In this document: positions 15,271-24,456 of the stretch, one piece after another
Layout of the letters: each line of letters begins with the position of its first letter
Numbering within the stretch: position 1 is the first letter of the stretch
Source: UBA10438 sp041170435
GTDB taxonomy: Bacteria > Bacteroidota > Ignavibacteria > Kapaibacteriales > Kapaibacteriaceae
Direction of reading: 5' to 3'
Assembly (NCBI GenBank): GCA_041170435.1
Contig: JBEAYU010000045.1
Coordinates: 23,123 to 87,122 of the forward strand
Length of the DNA: 64,000 nucleotides
Notes under the pieces: model-generated
The model's input: only the letters and a program-made list of their open reading frames with translations
Database searches by the model: none
Told to the model about the DNA's origin: nothing
Made by a program: the position numbers and the translations under genes

Positions 15271-16601
15271 GCTCGGGAAGGGGCTGGAGGTGGTAGTGTT
15301 CGTTTGAGAATGATCGCGCCAACGACGGCAGAGAGAGCCGAACCGGCAAGGACGCTAAGCTTTGCCATGTCCAGATGCTGTGGTTGGATAAAGGCAAGGT
15401 TCGCCACAAAGAGTGCCATCGTAAAGCCGATGCCGCAGAGCAGCGAAACGCCATACATCTGCACCATGGTGACCCCAGCAGGAAGACGCGTAAGCCCCAT
15501 GCGCACCGATAGCCACACCGAACCGGTGATGCCGATCTGCTTGCCAAGGAACAAGCCGAGGGCTATTCCGAGGCCTACCGGACTGGTAAGACCGGCAAGC
15601 ATTGATGGTGAGATCACCACGCCGGCATTGACCAGCGCGAACAATGGCATGATGCCAAATGACACGACCTTGCTGAGTCCATGCTCGATGCGATGCAATG
15701 GTGTTTGCACGTGTTCACACATCTCTTCGAGCGCGTGTACGGCATCGAGTTGTTTACCCTCGTCTTCATCGGTCTGCGTTCGACGACTGATCTGCTCGAT
15801 CAGATCACGCGAGCGAGTGAAGAACGAAATGCGGTCGATACGAGAATGCGCCGGAATGCACATTGCCAGGGCGACGCCGGCAATGGTGGCGTGGATGCCA
15901 CTGGCAAGTACCACAAGCCAAAGAGCAAAGCCCAGGAGCCCGTAGAACCATAGCGAGTGGATGCCAAGGCGATTTCCCCCGTAGAGCACCACCACAATGA
16001 GCAACGCCAGCAGGAGCATCGGAATGTTGAGGGCTGCCGTGTAGAAGATCGCGATCACAAGGACGGCCAGCAGATCGTCGACGATGGCCAGAGCGGCAAG
16101 AAAGACCCTCAAACCGGTCGGAATTCTGTCACCCAACAGCGCCAGTACGCCCAGAGCAAAGGCGATATCGGTTGCCACCGGAACCCCCCAGCCCCGTGCC
16201 GCATCCGAACCAGCATTGAAAAGGAGGTAGGTGACGGCCGGCCCTACCATGCCAAAGACGGCGGCGATCATCGGAAGAAGGGCCTTCTGGCGAGAAGAGA
16301 GTTCGCCCACTAAGAGTTCGCGCTTGATCTCGAGTCCGACGACCAAGAAGAAGAGCACCATGAGGCCGTCGTTGACGAAGTGTGCAAGAGAGAACGACAG
16401 GTCCAACGGACCGAGCACGAACCGTACTGGCTGATGCAGAAAAGCCTCGTAGCTGCTGTGCCAAGGGGAGTTGGTCCAAAGCAGTGCCAGGGCCGTTACC
16501 GCCAGGATGGTGATCCCGGTGGAGGTCGTTCGCTGCACAAACTCGGCGAATGAACTCTGCACTGCCGTCGAGAGGCGCTGGAAGCGTGTTGCTGGAGTCA
16601 T
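15267..16601 (-). CDS. nhaA: Na+/H+ antiporter NhaA
   Basis: 444 residues with about twelve membrane helices. FFLVVGLEIKRELLVGEL and the ion-binding aspartate pair in ALAIVDDLLAVLVIA are diagnostic. It exchanges internal Na+ for external H+ and keeps cytoplasmic pH and sodium low. It overlaps rfbA and the DUF4286 gene by four bases each. An insert of charged residues after about residue 265 (DEDEGKQLDAVHALEEM) forms a cytoplasmic loop. Confidence 0.96.
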   Translation of the reverse strand: MTPATRFQRLSTAVQSSFAEFVQRTTSTGITILAVTALALLWTNSPWHSSYEAFLHQPVRFVLGPLDLSFSLAHFVNDGLMVLFFLVVGLEIKRELLVGELSSRQKALLPMIAAVFGMVGPAVTYLLFNAGSDAARGWGVPVATDIAFALGVLALLGDRIPTGLRVFLAALAIVDDLLAVLVIAIFYTAALNIPMLLLALLIVVVLYGGNRLGIHSLWFYGLLGFALWLVVLASGIHATIAGVALAMCIPAHSRIDRISFFTRSRDLIEQISRRTQTDEDEGKQLDAVHALEEMCEHVQTPLHRIEHGLSKVVSFGIMPLFALVNAGVVISPSMLAGLTSPVGLGIALGLFLGKQIGITGSVWLSVRMGLTRLPAGVTMVQMYGVSLLCGIGFTMALFVANLAFIQPQHLDMAKLSVLAGSALSAVVGAIILKRTLPPPAPSRA

Positions 16602-17464
16602 GTTCGTACGATCGACTCACAATACTGACGGTAACTTGAGTTCGGCAGCTGTGCCACACTCGCCAGGAACTCCTCCGTCGAAAGAAAGCCTTGCTGCAGT
16701 GCAACCTCTTCAGGACATCCGATCTTGAGGCCCTGACGCTTTTCAATCGCGTGAATGAAGGTGCTTGCATCAAGCAAACTCTCAGGCGTTCCGGTATCAA
16801 GCCATGCCACGCCCCTTCCGATCATCTCCACGTTCAGTGCGCCACGTTCAAGGTAGATGCGGTGCACGTCTGTGATCTCGAGCTCGCCACGTTTTCCCGG
16901 TTGAAGATTGGCGGCTATCTCGACAACATCGTTGTTGTACACGTAGAGTCCAGGAATGGCCAGATTCGACTTCGGCTTGGCCGGTTTTTCCTCGATCGAA
17001 AGGACCTTGCCGCCCGGCCCCATTTCCACTACTCCGTAACGCTCCGGGTCCGTCACCGGATACCCGAAGACCGTTGCCCCGGCATTGTTGGCGATGGCAC
17101 GGCGGTAGAAGTCGAGCTTGCCATAGAAGATGTTGTCGCCCAGGATCAGCGATACCGAGTCGCGGCCAACAAACTCGCGTCCAACTCGAAAGGCATCGGC
17201 AAGCCCCCTCGGAGCATCCTGAACCACGTACTGCAGGGAGATACCGTAGCGAGAACCGTCCCCGAGAAGTCTCTCAAAGGTTGGCGTGTCCTGCGGCGTC
17301 GAGATCACCAGAATGTCACGTATCCCGGCCATCATCAACGTCGATAGCGGGTAGAAGATCATCGGTTTGTCATACACCGGCTGCAGCTGCTTCGAAAAGG
17401 CAGCCGTCAGGGGGTAGAGACGCGATCCGCTACCGCCTGCGAGGATTATTCCGCGAGTTGTCAT
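16598..17464 (-). CDS. rfbA: Glucose-1-phosphate thymidylyltransferase
   Basis: 288 residues, the normal length. The N-terminal nucleotide-binding motif is IILAGGSGSRLYPLT with KQLQPVYDKPMIFYPLS; DNIFYG and the sugar-binding EEKPAKPKSN follow. It makes dTDP-glucose, the first step to dTDP-rhamnose for surface polysaccharide. The other rml genes are not in the window. The start has TAACTTCG four bases upstream, so it probably heads the rfbA-nhaA-DUF4286-sdhC transcript. Confidence 0.96.
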   Translation of the reverse strand: MTTRGIILAGGSGSRLYPLTAAFSKQLQPVYDKPMIFYPLSTLMMAGIRDILVISTPQDTPTFERLLGDGSRYGISLQYVVQDAPRGLADAFRVGREFVGRDSVSLILGDNIFYGKLDFYRRAIANNAGATVFGYPVTDPERYGVVEMGPGGKVLSIEEKPAKPKSNLAIPGLYVYNNDVVEIAANLQPGKRGELEITDVHRIYLERGALNVEMIGRGVAWLDTGTPESLLDASTFIHAIEKRQGLKIGCPEEVALQQGFLSTEEFLASVAQLPNSSYRQYCESIVRT

Positions 17465-17468
17465 GCGG

Positions 17469-17476
17469 CGAAGTTA
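17469..17476 (-). promoter_or_regulatory. TAnnTTCG promoter element of rfbA
   Basis: On the minus strand TAACTTCG ends four bases before the ATG at 17464, the same arrangement as at thrS and nadC. Confidence 0.5.
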
Positions 17477-17529
17477 CGGCCCATGGGTGCCACGTCGAAG
17501 TGGCCTGACACGTGCAGTGGGGAAGGGGG

Positions 17530-18237
17530 CTAGTCGTTGTCCCGTTCGTGAATCGCCTTGATGACGTCCACGCCGTCTTCGTTGACTGCGCGGTGACGGA
17601 CGAGTTTGGCTTCGGACAGGAAGATGACGTTCTCGGCGATGTTCGTCGCGTGATCTGCCATGCGCTCGAGGTTATACAATCCAACCAGGACGATGGCGCC
17701 GTCAGGAACCAGAGAACTATCCTCCTTCATGATCTCGATCAGTTCGGCCCGGATCACGTCATAGAGGTGGTCAACGTTCGAGTCCGATGGAAGGATATGC
17801 GCGGCAAGTTCGGGGTCATTGTTGATGAATGCATCAAGACTCGACTTCAACATCGTGTACGCAGCATTGGCGATACGATGAAGATCGATCTGATTGGCCA
17901 GCTTCACGGCATCGGGCGATTCGATCACGATCGAGGCCACGTTCGTTGCCATATCTCCGATACGCTCGAGTTCGTTGTTGATCTTGATGGCGGCCAGGAG
18001 AAGACGTAGATCGGTTGCCACCGGCTGGTTGAGAGCGAAGATGCGCTGACATTGCTTGTCGATCTTGAGGTCGAGTTTATCGACCTTGTCATCGCGCTCC
18101 ACAACGATCCGTGCAAGCTCTTGGTTGCCTTCGCGCAATGAGCGCAGGGCGAATTCGACCTGCTCCTCGACCAGTGATCCCATGCGGATCAGGCGCGTGC
18201 GGAGTTTGTCGAGATCTTCTTCAAATGTTCTATTCAT
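17530..18237 (-). CDS. phoU: Phosphate transport regulator PhoU
   Basis: 235 residues made of two PhoU repeats, each with the metal-binding E/D-rich helix pattern (ERDDKVDKLDLKIDKQC and DSNVDHLYDVIRAEL). PhoU binds the Pst transporter and shuts down phosphate signalling and uptake when phosphate is plentiful. It is the last gene of the pst operon, four bases after pstB. Confidence 0.95.
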   Translation of the reverse strand: MNRTFEEDLDKLRTRLIRMGSLVEEQVEFALRSLREGNQELARIVVERDDKVDKLDLKIDKQCQRIFALNQPVATDLRLLLAAIKINNELERIGDMATNVASIVIESPDAVKLANQIDLHRIANAAYTMLKSSLDAFINNDPELAAHILPSDSNVDHLYDVIRAELIEIMKEDSSLVPDGAIVLVGLYNLERMADHATNIAENVIFLSEAKLVRHRAVNEDGVDVIKAIHERDND

Positions 18238-18241
18238 GGGC

Positions 18242-19009
18242 TTATCCGAAACGACCGGTGATGTAGTCTTCGGTCTCCTTCTTTGAAGGGCTGGTAAAGA
18301 TCGACCTTGTGCGATCGAACTCGATCAGTGAACCCATCAAGAAGAAGCCGGTGAAATCCGAAACACGTGCGGCCTGTTGCATGTTGTGTGTCACAAGCAC
18401 GATCGTGTAGGCATCTTTCAATTCCGTGATCAACTCTTCGACCTTTCCCGTCGAGATCGGGTCGAGTGCCGAGCACGGTTCATCCATCAAGAGAATGTCC
18501 GGGTTGATAGCAATTGCGCGTGCTATACAGAGTCGCTGCTGCTGTCCTCCGGAGAGTCCGAGCGCCGAGTGATGAAGTCGATCCTTTACCTCATCCCAGA
18601 GCGCCGACCTTCTAAGGCACGATTCGACGATCGAGTCGAGATCTGATTTTGAAGGGCGCTCGTTAAGCGTCAGACCATATGTAATGTTCTCGTAGATCGA
18701 TTTCGGAAAGGGGATGGACTTCTGGAACACCATGCCTATGCGGCGCCGAAGGGTCACAACGTCCACATCCTTGGAATAGACATCGATTCCATCCACCACC
18801 ATGTGACCGTCGGTCCTCGTCCCGTCGATGAGATCGTTCATCCGATTGATCGAGCGCAGAAACGTGGACTTCCCACATCCCGACGGCCCGATGAAGGCCG
18901 TTACCCGACGCTCGGGAATGCCGATCGTGATGCTGTGCAGCGCTTGCTTCGACCCGTAGTAAAAGCTAAAGTCGTGCGCTTCGATCTTAAGAGGTAGGTC
19001 TTTTGCCAT
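18242..19009 (-). CDS. pstB: Phosphate ABC transporter ATP-binding protein
   Basis: 255 residues. Walker A GPSGCGKST, signature LSGGQQQRLCIARA and Walker B ILLMDEPCSALDP are all intact, and the order matches PstB. It drives high-affinity phosphate import with PstA and PstC. It lies 13 bases after pstA and four before phoU. Confidence 0.97.
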   Translation of the reverse strand: MAKDLPLKIEAHDFSFYYGSKQALHSITIGIPERRVTAFIGPSGCGKSTFLRSINRMNDLIDGTRTDGHMVVDGIDVYSKDVDVVTLRRRIGMVFQKSIPFPKSIYENITYGLTLNERPSKSDLDSIVESCLRRSALWDEVKDRLHHSALGLSGGQQQRLCIARAIAINPDILLMDEPCSALDPISTGKVEELITELKDAYTIVLVTHNMQQAARVSDFTGFFLMGSLIEFDRTRSIFTSPSKKETEDYITGRFG

Positions 19010-19022
19010 GGAAGGGGGCTCC

Positions 19023-19934
19023 TTATCGCTTCCGCAAACGGGAGCGAATGAGAATGGCCGTTAGATTCAGAAGGAATGTCAGCCCAAGTAGCACCAACGT
19101 TGTGGCATACTGCAGAGGCAGCGTCAGGTCAACATCAGGGGACTGCGTTGAGAGCACAAACAGGTGGTATCCCAGGTGCATGAACTTTTCGGTGACGGCT
19201 GATGGGATAGACTCAGCGCTGTAGGTGACGCCCACGAACAGGATCGCAGCTACCTCGCCGGCCCCTCGCCCAACGGCGAGGATCGAACCGGTGAGGATGC
19301 CCGTCACGGCGTTGGGAATGACAACCTTTGTGATCGTCTGCCAGCGTGTTGCGCCAAGTGCCAAAGAGGCTTCGCGCAGATCGCGTGGGACGGCACGGAG
19401 AGCTTCCTCGACCGCAACGATCACCACCGGGAGGGTTAGAACAGCTAGCGTGGCCGACGACCACAAGAGCGATCCGTCACCCAGCGATGAGGTGCCAAAC
19501 CAACTGTCGATTCCGTTGCCCATGAACTGGATGAAGAAGCCGACGCCGAAAAGGCCAAAGACGATCGACGGAACACCGGCCAGGGTGTTGACGGCAAAGC
19601 GCACCGATCGGGCGAACCACGAGTCCTGCTTGGCAAACTCTGTCAGATAAATGGCTGTAGCCGTGCCAACCGGAACACCCAGCATCGTCATCAGCAATAC
19701 CAGCAAGGTCGTGCCGGCCAGCGCCGGCCAGATGCCACCCTCGGTGTTGTTGTTGCGCGGGAATTCGCTCAAGAACGACCACGTGACACCGTCGCCCCCG
19801 TTTGCGATGAACGACCCAACCATGCCGAGAATGATGCCCAATACCGCCACGGCTGCAGTCAACGCAATCGTCACGGCAAAGAATCCGATCAGTCGCTTTG
19901 GTAGCGGCATGGATGATGAGGACGTCTGCATCAT
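19023..19934 (-). CDS. pstA: Phosphate ABC transporter permease PstA
   Basis: 303 residues with about six membrane helices. The EAA-type loop that contacts PstB is visible as EEALRAVPRDLREASLALGATRWQT (residues about 190-215). Its start overlaps the pstC stop by four bases. Confidence 0.95.
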   Translation of the reverse strand: MMQTSSSSMPLPKRLIGFFAVTIALTAAVAVLGIILGMVGSFIANGGDGVTWSFLSEFPRNNNTEGGIWPALAGTTLLVLLMTMLGVPVGTATAIYLTEFAKQDSWFARSVRFAVNTLAGVPSIVFGLFGVGFFIQFMGNGIDSWFGTSSLGDGSLLWSSATLAVLTLPVVIVAVEEALRAVPRDLREASLALGATRWQTITKVVIPNAVTGILTGSILAVGRGAGEVAAILFVGVTYSAESIPSAVTEKFMHLGYHLFVLSTQSPDVDLTLPLQYATTLVLLGLTFLLNLTAILIRSRLRKR

Positions 19935-21139
19935 TGCCCTTGGAACTTCTTGATGAGGCGCTTCTTAACGTACAGCTCCGTCACCGCGTTAAGGCTGAAC
20001 GAAAACACAAACAGGATCACGCCCATGAAGAAGAGCACACCGTAGTGCTCCGATCCCCAGACGACCTCGCCCATCTCACTTCCGATCGTGGCGGCAACTG
20101 TGCGTGCCGGCTCAAGGGGAGAAAGACTCGACAAGGGGGCGTTCCCTGTTGCCATGATGGCGATCATCGTCTCTCCGAACGCTCGTCCGATGCCAAGAAG
20201 GACGGCGGCGAAAACGCCGGGCGCTGCCGCCGGAAGCATCACGCGATAGGCGGTCTGCCACTCGGTGGATCCAAGCGCGAGTGAGGCTTCCCGGAGTGAC
20301 TTTGGCACGGCACTGAGTGCATCTTCGGCGATGGAAAACACGATCGGAATCACGGCCAACGAAAGTCCGATACCACCAACGACAGCGTTGAGACGGTACT
20401 GACCGCCGGTGAGGTCCTGAATGAAGCTTGCCACGGTGACCAAGCAAAAGAAGCCGATAACGACCGACGGGAAGCCGGCTAGGAGTTCGATGGCGGGCTT
20501 GACGATTTCACGCACACGTCGGCGTGCAAAGAAGGCAACATAGAGTGCCGCCAAAATGCCCAGTGGTGCACCGATGATGATGGCGATGACCGTGGTCTTA
20601 GCGGTACCGATAAGAAGAGGAGCGAGACCAAACTTGGGAACCTCTCCCACCGGTTGCCAGGAGTCTCCGGATAACTTCGACAGGACGCTTCGCTGGGCAA
20701 CAGTGTCGACTGGTTCAGCTGCGGCTTCAACGTCATCAATATCATCCGGGAGAAGCCCCGTATCAGGATTGTAGATCTCCGGATACTTTGGATTCTTTGA
20801 CGCGTAGATGAACTGGCCCGGTGCTCCGGGCTCTCCCTGCGGCTCCACCGAGGCGGGTTCCTCAGCGTCCGGGTTGTAGACCTCGGGTTCGGCCGACGTC
20901 GACCCTGACGATCCTCCGGGATCATACGACTCGGGAACCAGCTCTCCGGAAGGGGATGATGACGATGTCGATTCCGCCGTGGTGGCAGAGGTGCTCACGA
21001 ACAACGTGGCCGCCTCTCGCATCACGAAAAGAAGGATCAGGAAAATGACAATGATCGAGGCGGATGCGACGAGGCGAATGGACCATTCCATGATCCACTC
21101 GCCCGGTCGTTTGCGTGTTTGTTGAAACGGATTCGGCAC
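19931..21139 (-). CDS. pstC: Phosphate ABC transporter permease PstC with periplasmic insert
   Basis: 402 residues, about 80-100 more than a usual PstC. After the first membrane helix (about 20-45) comes a Ser/Pro/Glu/Asp-rich stretch to about residue 160 with three related segments (PESYDPGG, PEVYNPDAE, PEIYNPDTG), predicted to lie in the periplasm. The permease core then resumes with the EAA loop DALSAVPKSLREASLALGS. The core forms the phosphate channel with PstA; the insert's role is unknown and might contact PstS or the wall. It lies eight bases after pstS. Confidence 0.93.
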   Translation of the reverse strand: MPNPFQQTRKRPGEWIMEWSIRLVASASIIVIFLILLFVMREAATLFVSTSATTAESTSSSSPSGELVPESYDPGGSSGSTSAEPEVYNPDAEEPASVEPQGEPGAPGQFIYASKNPKYPEIYNPDTGLLPDDIDDVEAAAEPVDTVAQRSVLSKLSGDSWQPVGEVPKFGLAPLLIGTAKTTVIAIIIGAPLGILAALYVAFFARRRVREIVKPAIELLAGFPSVVIGFFCLVTVASFIQDLTGGQYRLNAVVGGIGLSLAVIPIVFSIAEDALSAVPKSLREASLALGSTEWQTAYRVMLPAAAPGVFAAVLLGIGRAFGETMIAIMATGNAPLSSLSPLEPARTVAATIGSEMGEVVWGSEHYGVLFFMGVILFVFSFSLNAVTELYVKKRLIKKFQGQ

Positions 21140-21147
21140 TCAACCCT

Positions 21148-21990
21148 TTACTTCTTCTTGATCGGATAGTAGCCGACCTCGGAGACGACTTTTTGACCTG
21201 AGGCCGAAATTACCCAGTCGATGAATTTCTTGACGCTTCCTTCTGGTTTACGATTCAGATAAAAGTAGAGGAATCGCGAAATAGGATACTCTCCGGAATG
21301 GATCGTGGCAACCGTTGCCATGATTGCCTTGGCAGATGCATCCTTGGCGATCGGGACGGCCTTCACGTTCTTGGCATATGCTGCGCCACCGAATCCGATG
21401 CCGTTCGGATCCTTTGAGATGGCGTTGATCAGGGCAGCCGTTCCGGCCATGTGCTGCGCATTGGCAGCGAAATCCTGCTTGTTCAGCACGTGCTCTTTGA
21501 AGAATTCATACGTGCCGGAGTTGTTCTCGCGTGAGTACAACAAGATCGGTTTGTTTGGTCCGCCAACATCCTTCCAGTTCTTGATCTTGCCGGTGAAGAT
21601 GTCCTTGACCTGTGCCATTGTGAGTTGTTTGACGGAGTTACTCTTGTGCACATAGATGGCCAACCCGTCCATGGCGACGCGAATCTCAAGCCCCTTATAG
21701 CCGTACTTCTTCTCAAGTTGGGCTACCTCATCCTTCTTGATCGGTCGGGAGGATGAGCAGATGTCGGTTGTCCCATTAATCAACGCTGCGATGCCTGTGC
21801 CGGAACCACCACCGGTGACCTGGAACTCCGTGGCCTTCTTATCAGGATACATCTCCGTCCAGCGCTGAACAAGTATCACCATGGTGTCCGACCCCTTGAT
21901 CGTTACCAGGTCCTTGGGCATTGCCCACGCCACGAAGCTCAGAATCAGAAGTGCTGCGGTGAAGGGGGCGAGTTGGCGAAAGTATTTCAT
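21148..21990 (-). CDS. pstS: Phosphate-binding protein PstS
   Basis: 280 residues from the ATG at 21990. A signal peptide (KYFRQLAPFTAALLILSFVAWA) is followed by IKGSDTMVILVQRW and TGGGSGTGIAALINGTTDI, the phosphate-binding loops, and RENNSGTYEFFKE. No lipobox cysteine is seen, so the mature protein is likely soluble in the periplasm. The frame is open upstream of 21990, but the extra residues lack similarity and cover a palindrome. A candidate operator lies at 22067-22086. Confidence 0.95.
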   Translation of the reverse strand: MKYFRQLAPFTAALLILSFVAWAMPKDLVTIKGSDTMVILVQRWTEMYPDKKATEFQVTGGGSGTGIAALINGTTDICSSSRPIKKDEVAQLEKKYGYKGLEIRVAMDGLAIYVHKSNSVKQLTMAQVKDIFTGKIKNWKDVGGPNKPILLYSRENNSGTYEFFKEHVLNKQDFAANAQHMAGTAALINAISKDPNGIGFGGAAYAKNVKAVPIAKDASAKAIMATVATIHSGEYPISRFLYFYLNRKPEGSVKKFIDWVISASGQKVVSEVGYYPIKKK

Positions 21991-22066
21991 GCGTGTTGAT
22001 GTTGATAGTGAACAGAACGACTTCAAAATTGAGGAGGAAGATTCGTGAGCGAGCCACGAAGCATCA

Positions 22067-22086
22067 ATGTTACCCGATGGTAACAT
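22067..22086. promoter_or_regulatory. Palindrome upstream of pstS (candidate phosphate-regulon operator)
   Basis: ATGTTACC-CGAT-GGTAACAT is a perfect 8-bp-arm inverted repeat 77-97 bases before the pstS start. The core GTTACC-N4-GGTAAC recurs upstream of the phosphate porin at 23413-23428. An overlapping hairpin (CCCGATG-gtaa-CATCGGG, 22073-22090) could alternatively act as an RNA structure after the porin gene. Confidence 0.55.
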
Positions 22087-22094
22087 CGGGCACC

Positions 22095-23339
22095 TTAGAT
22101 GCCGAGCTCGACGTTGAAACGTCCGTAATAGATGGTCTCGAGAGCATTGTTGCGGTTGTATTGCATCGTGCGGGTCGTACCCAGCTCGAAGTTGGCCTTT
22201 ACACGGTGACGATTGAAGTAGTACCCCACGACCGCAGCGATGTTTGTTTGCTTGGTGTAATCCGAAAGCCCTGCAAGCTGTGAACCGGCGTCGACCACGG
22301 CATAGCGAGCAGCCACATTCCACATCGACGGGAATACATATGATGCCTGTGCCATGTAACCGGTACCAACGAAGATCGCCGATGCCTCCCGGCGCGTCGT
22401 ATCCCGATATGTTACCGGGTTGTCCGAAGTGCGTTGGGCATACTCAGTGTAGATCGACAAGCCGCTGTACTTGAAAAGAGCGTCAGCATACGCCACATTC
22501 GAGGAGCGCTGTGCGAACAGCGCCCGACCCAGCGTGCCGCGCGTCTTTGTCTGACGGTCGTTCCGCTGGTATGAAAAACCTACACTCAGCTTTGGTGACT
22601 GTTCACGAAGGATATCGCCTTCGAAGTAGTCGCCCCCTCCGGTGAAGGCTCCAAATGGCAAAACTTCAATGCGGCCCGTGTAGGCAAGCCCGCCGCCCGG
22701 GATCACCGGCTGGTTGCGACCATCACCCGAGGAGATCGCCGCACGAAGATTGACCACCACATCGCCCGTGATGGGACGCCAGAAGCCCTGGAATCCGAAG
22801 TCACGGTCGAGATTGAAGGCGCCATTGACGATCGATCGATCAGGTATCTCTAGATCGGCCGAGGAGACCACACGCTGGCGGTTGCCAGGTAGCTTGGTCT
22901 GGCCAAATCCGATTTGCAGGTCGCGGGAGAAATTCCAGAACACCATAGCGTCGCGGATGATGTTCGGGAACTGCGTGTCGTTCCAGTCCATGTCTGAGCG
23001 AGAGAACGACAGCTGGAGATTGAATGTCAGCCTTGGATCGACCAGCGTCCCACCGAATCTCATGCGGAGTCGGCGTGTGACCATATCCGTCGAACCAGCA
23101 GACAGGTCCAGATCATCGTCCTCACCCATGGTCTTGGTGGTATAGGTGGCCCAGTTCTGCATGCGAAAGCGCATGGTTACGCGTGTGGCACTGTCGGCCG
23201 ATTGAAAGATCACGCCGTCAGAATTGAAATCGAAACTGCCAGTCGACTGCGTGGAGGCCTGTGCCCACGAGCGTTCAGCGGCGCCAGACAGCCCCAAAAG
23301 CAGAATGATGATCGAAACGATTGAGTTGCAAACCTTCAC
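22095..23339 (-). CDS. Phosphate-selective porin (OprO/OprP family)
   Basis: 414 residues with signal peptide (hydrophobic 5-25, then RSWAQA). The alternating beta-strand pattern, TRVTMRFRMQNWATY near the start and the aromatic end YYGRFNVELGI fit a 16-strand OprP/O-type trimeric porin. It would let phosphate cross the outer membrane and leads the phosphate locus on the minus strand, 104 bases before pstS. A cluster of GTAAC motifs at 23392-23440 lies upstream. Confidence 0.9.
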   Translation of the reverse strand: MKVCNSIVSIIILLLGLSGAAERSWAQASTQSTGSFDFNSDGVIFQSADSATRVTMRFRMQNWATYTTKTMGEDDDLDLSAGSTDMVTRRLRMRFGGTLVDPRLTFNLQLSFSRSDMDWNDTQFPNIIRDAMVFWNFSRDLQIGFGQTKLPGNRQRVVSSADLEIPDRSIVNGAFNLDRDFGFQGFWRPITGDVVVNLRAAISSGDGRNQPVIPGGGLAYTGRIEVLPFGAFTGGGDYFEGDILREQSPKLSVGFSYQRNDRQTKTRGTLGRALFAQRSSNVAYADALFKYSGLSIYTEYAQRTSDNPVTYRDTTRREASAIFVGTGYMAQASYVFPSMWNVAARYAVVDAGSQLAGLSDYTKQTNIAAVVGYYFNRHRVKANFELGTTRTMQYNRNNALETIYYGRFNVELGI

Positions 23340-23391
23340 ACGACCCCCGTGTTAATGGTGTTTTATGAAATTGTTTCGGCGCAAACCTATC

Positions 23392-23440
23392 GTAACACTT
23401 GCGTAACAGTAGGTTACCATTCGGTAACATTGACCGTAAC
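23392..23440. promoter_or_regulatory. Candidate phosphate box cluster between porin and pfkA
   Basis: GTAAC occurs at 23392, 23403, 23424 and 23436 with an inverted GTTAC at 23413, giving mostly 11-12-base spacing. The central GTTACC-ATTC-GGTAAC matches the palindrome before pstS. Eleven-base-phased repeats are how PhoB-type regulators bind in other bacteria, so a similar response regulator is suggested. Confidence 0.5.
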
Positions 23441-23482
23441 GTCCGTACTTCTCCTCCGCCGAGGCAATCGGCTGTCGCCCCG

Positions 23483-23490
23483 TATCTTCG
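23483..23490 (+). promoter_or_regulatory. TAnnTTCG promoter element of pfkA
   Basis: TATCTTCG ends six bases before the pfkA ATG at 23497, which would give a leaderless mRNA. Confidence 0.5.
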
Positions 23491-23496
23491 CAGTCG

Positions 23497-24456
23497 ATGA
23501 AACGAATTGCTCTTTTTACCAGCGGGGGTGATGCTCCCGGAATGAACGCCCATATTCGGGCGGTCGAACGTGTCGGCGAAAAGCGTGGCGTTGAGGTTGT
23601 CGGCATCATCGGAGGATACTCAGGAATGATCGCCGGTCATTTCGAGACGCTCGACAGGATCAGAACGGCAAACATCATTGATCGCGGCGGAACAATTTTG
23701 AAGACATCACGCTGCGAGGACTTTCTTAGTGTCGAAGGTCGATCCCAGGCGATCGATCAGCTTCGCCGTCACGGAATTGAAGGAGTCATCGCATGTGGCG
23801 GTGACGGGACGTTTCACGGCGCACATGCACTCTGGACGGAGCATGGCATTCCGATCGTCGGGACGCCGGGAACGATTGACAACGACCTGGCCGGGACGGA
23901 CTTTACGATAGGATATGACACGGCCATCAACACGGCGGCTCAGGCGATCGACAAGATCCGCGATACCGCCGACTCTCATGGCCGGCTCTTCTTCATCGAA
24001 GTGATGGGGCGGCATGCCGGTTTCATCGCCATGGATGTTGGCATCGCCTGCGGTGCAGAGTACATTGCCGTACCGGAAACGATGACAGACATTGATGAGC
24101 TGTACCGACGGATCATTTCGCAGGGACGTGAGCGCCGCACGGTTGTGATCGTTGGCGAGGGCGACGAACTGGGCGGAGCGATGGGCATCAGCAAGGCGAT
24201 AGAGGAGCGATATGGCATTCCGTCGAAGGTCTCGATCCTTGGACACATTCAGCGAGGGGGCTCTCCTACGGTTCGTGATCGTGTATTGGCCTCGAGGCTC
24301 GGGGCTGCCGCGGTGGATGCATTGCTCGGCGGACGCACTGACGTGATGATCGGTGAAGTTGCCGGTTCGGTGCGAATGGTGCCGCTGGAAGAAACCTGGA
24401 CAACGCGCAAGCCCGTACCGGGATATCTCAAGGAACTTTCGACGATACTGATATGA
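23497..24456 (+). CDS. pfkA: 6-phosphofructokinase
   Basis: 319 residues, the standard bacterial length. The ATP site FTSGGDAPGMN, the GGDGT loop in VIACGGDGTFHG, the catalytic TIDNDL, and the fructose-6-phosphate-binding EVMGRHAGFIA and LGHIQRGGSPT are all present. GGDG with glycine supports ATP rather than pyrophosphate as donor. It commits sugar to glycolysis and overlaps the DUF1844 gene by four bases. Confidence 0.97.
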   Translation: MKRIALFTSGGDAPGMNAHIRAVERVGEKRGVEVVGIIGGYSGMIAGHFETLDRIRTANIIDRGGTILKTSRCEDFLSVEGRSQAIDQLRRHGIEGVIACGGDGTFHGAHALWTEHGIPIVGTPGTIDNDLAGTDFTIGYDTAINTAAQAIDKIRDTADSHGRLFFIEVMGRHAGFIAMDVGIACGAEYIAVPETMTDIDELYRRIISQGRERRTVVIVGEGDELGGAMGISKAIEERYGIPSKVSILGHIQRGGSPTVRDRVLASRLGAAAVDALLGGRTDVMIGEVAGSVRMVPLEETWTTRKPVPGYLKELSTILI

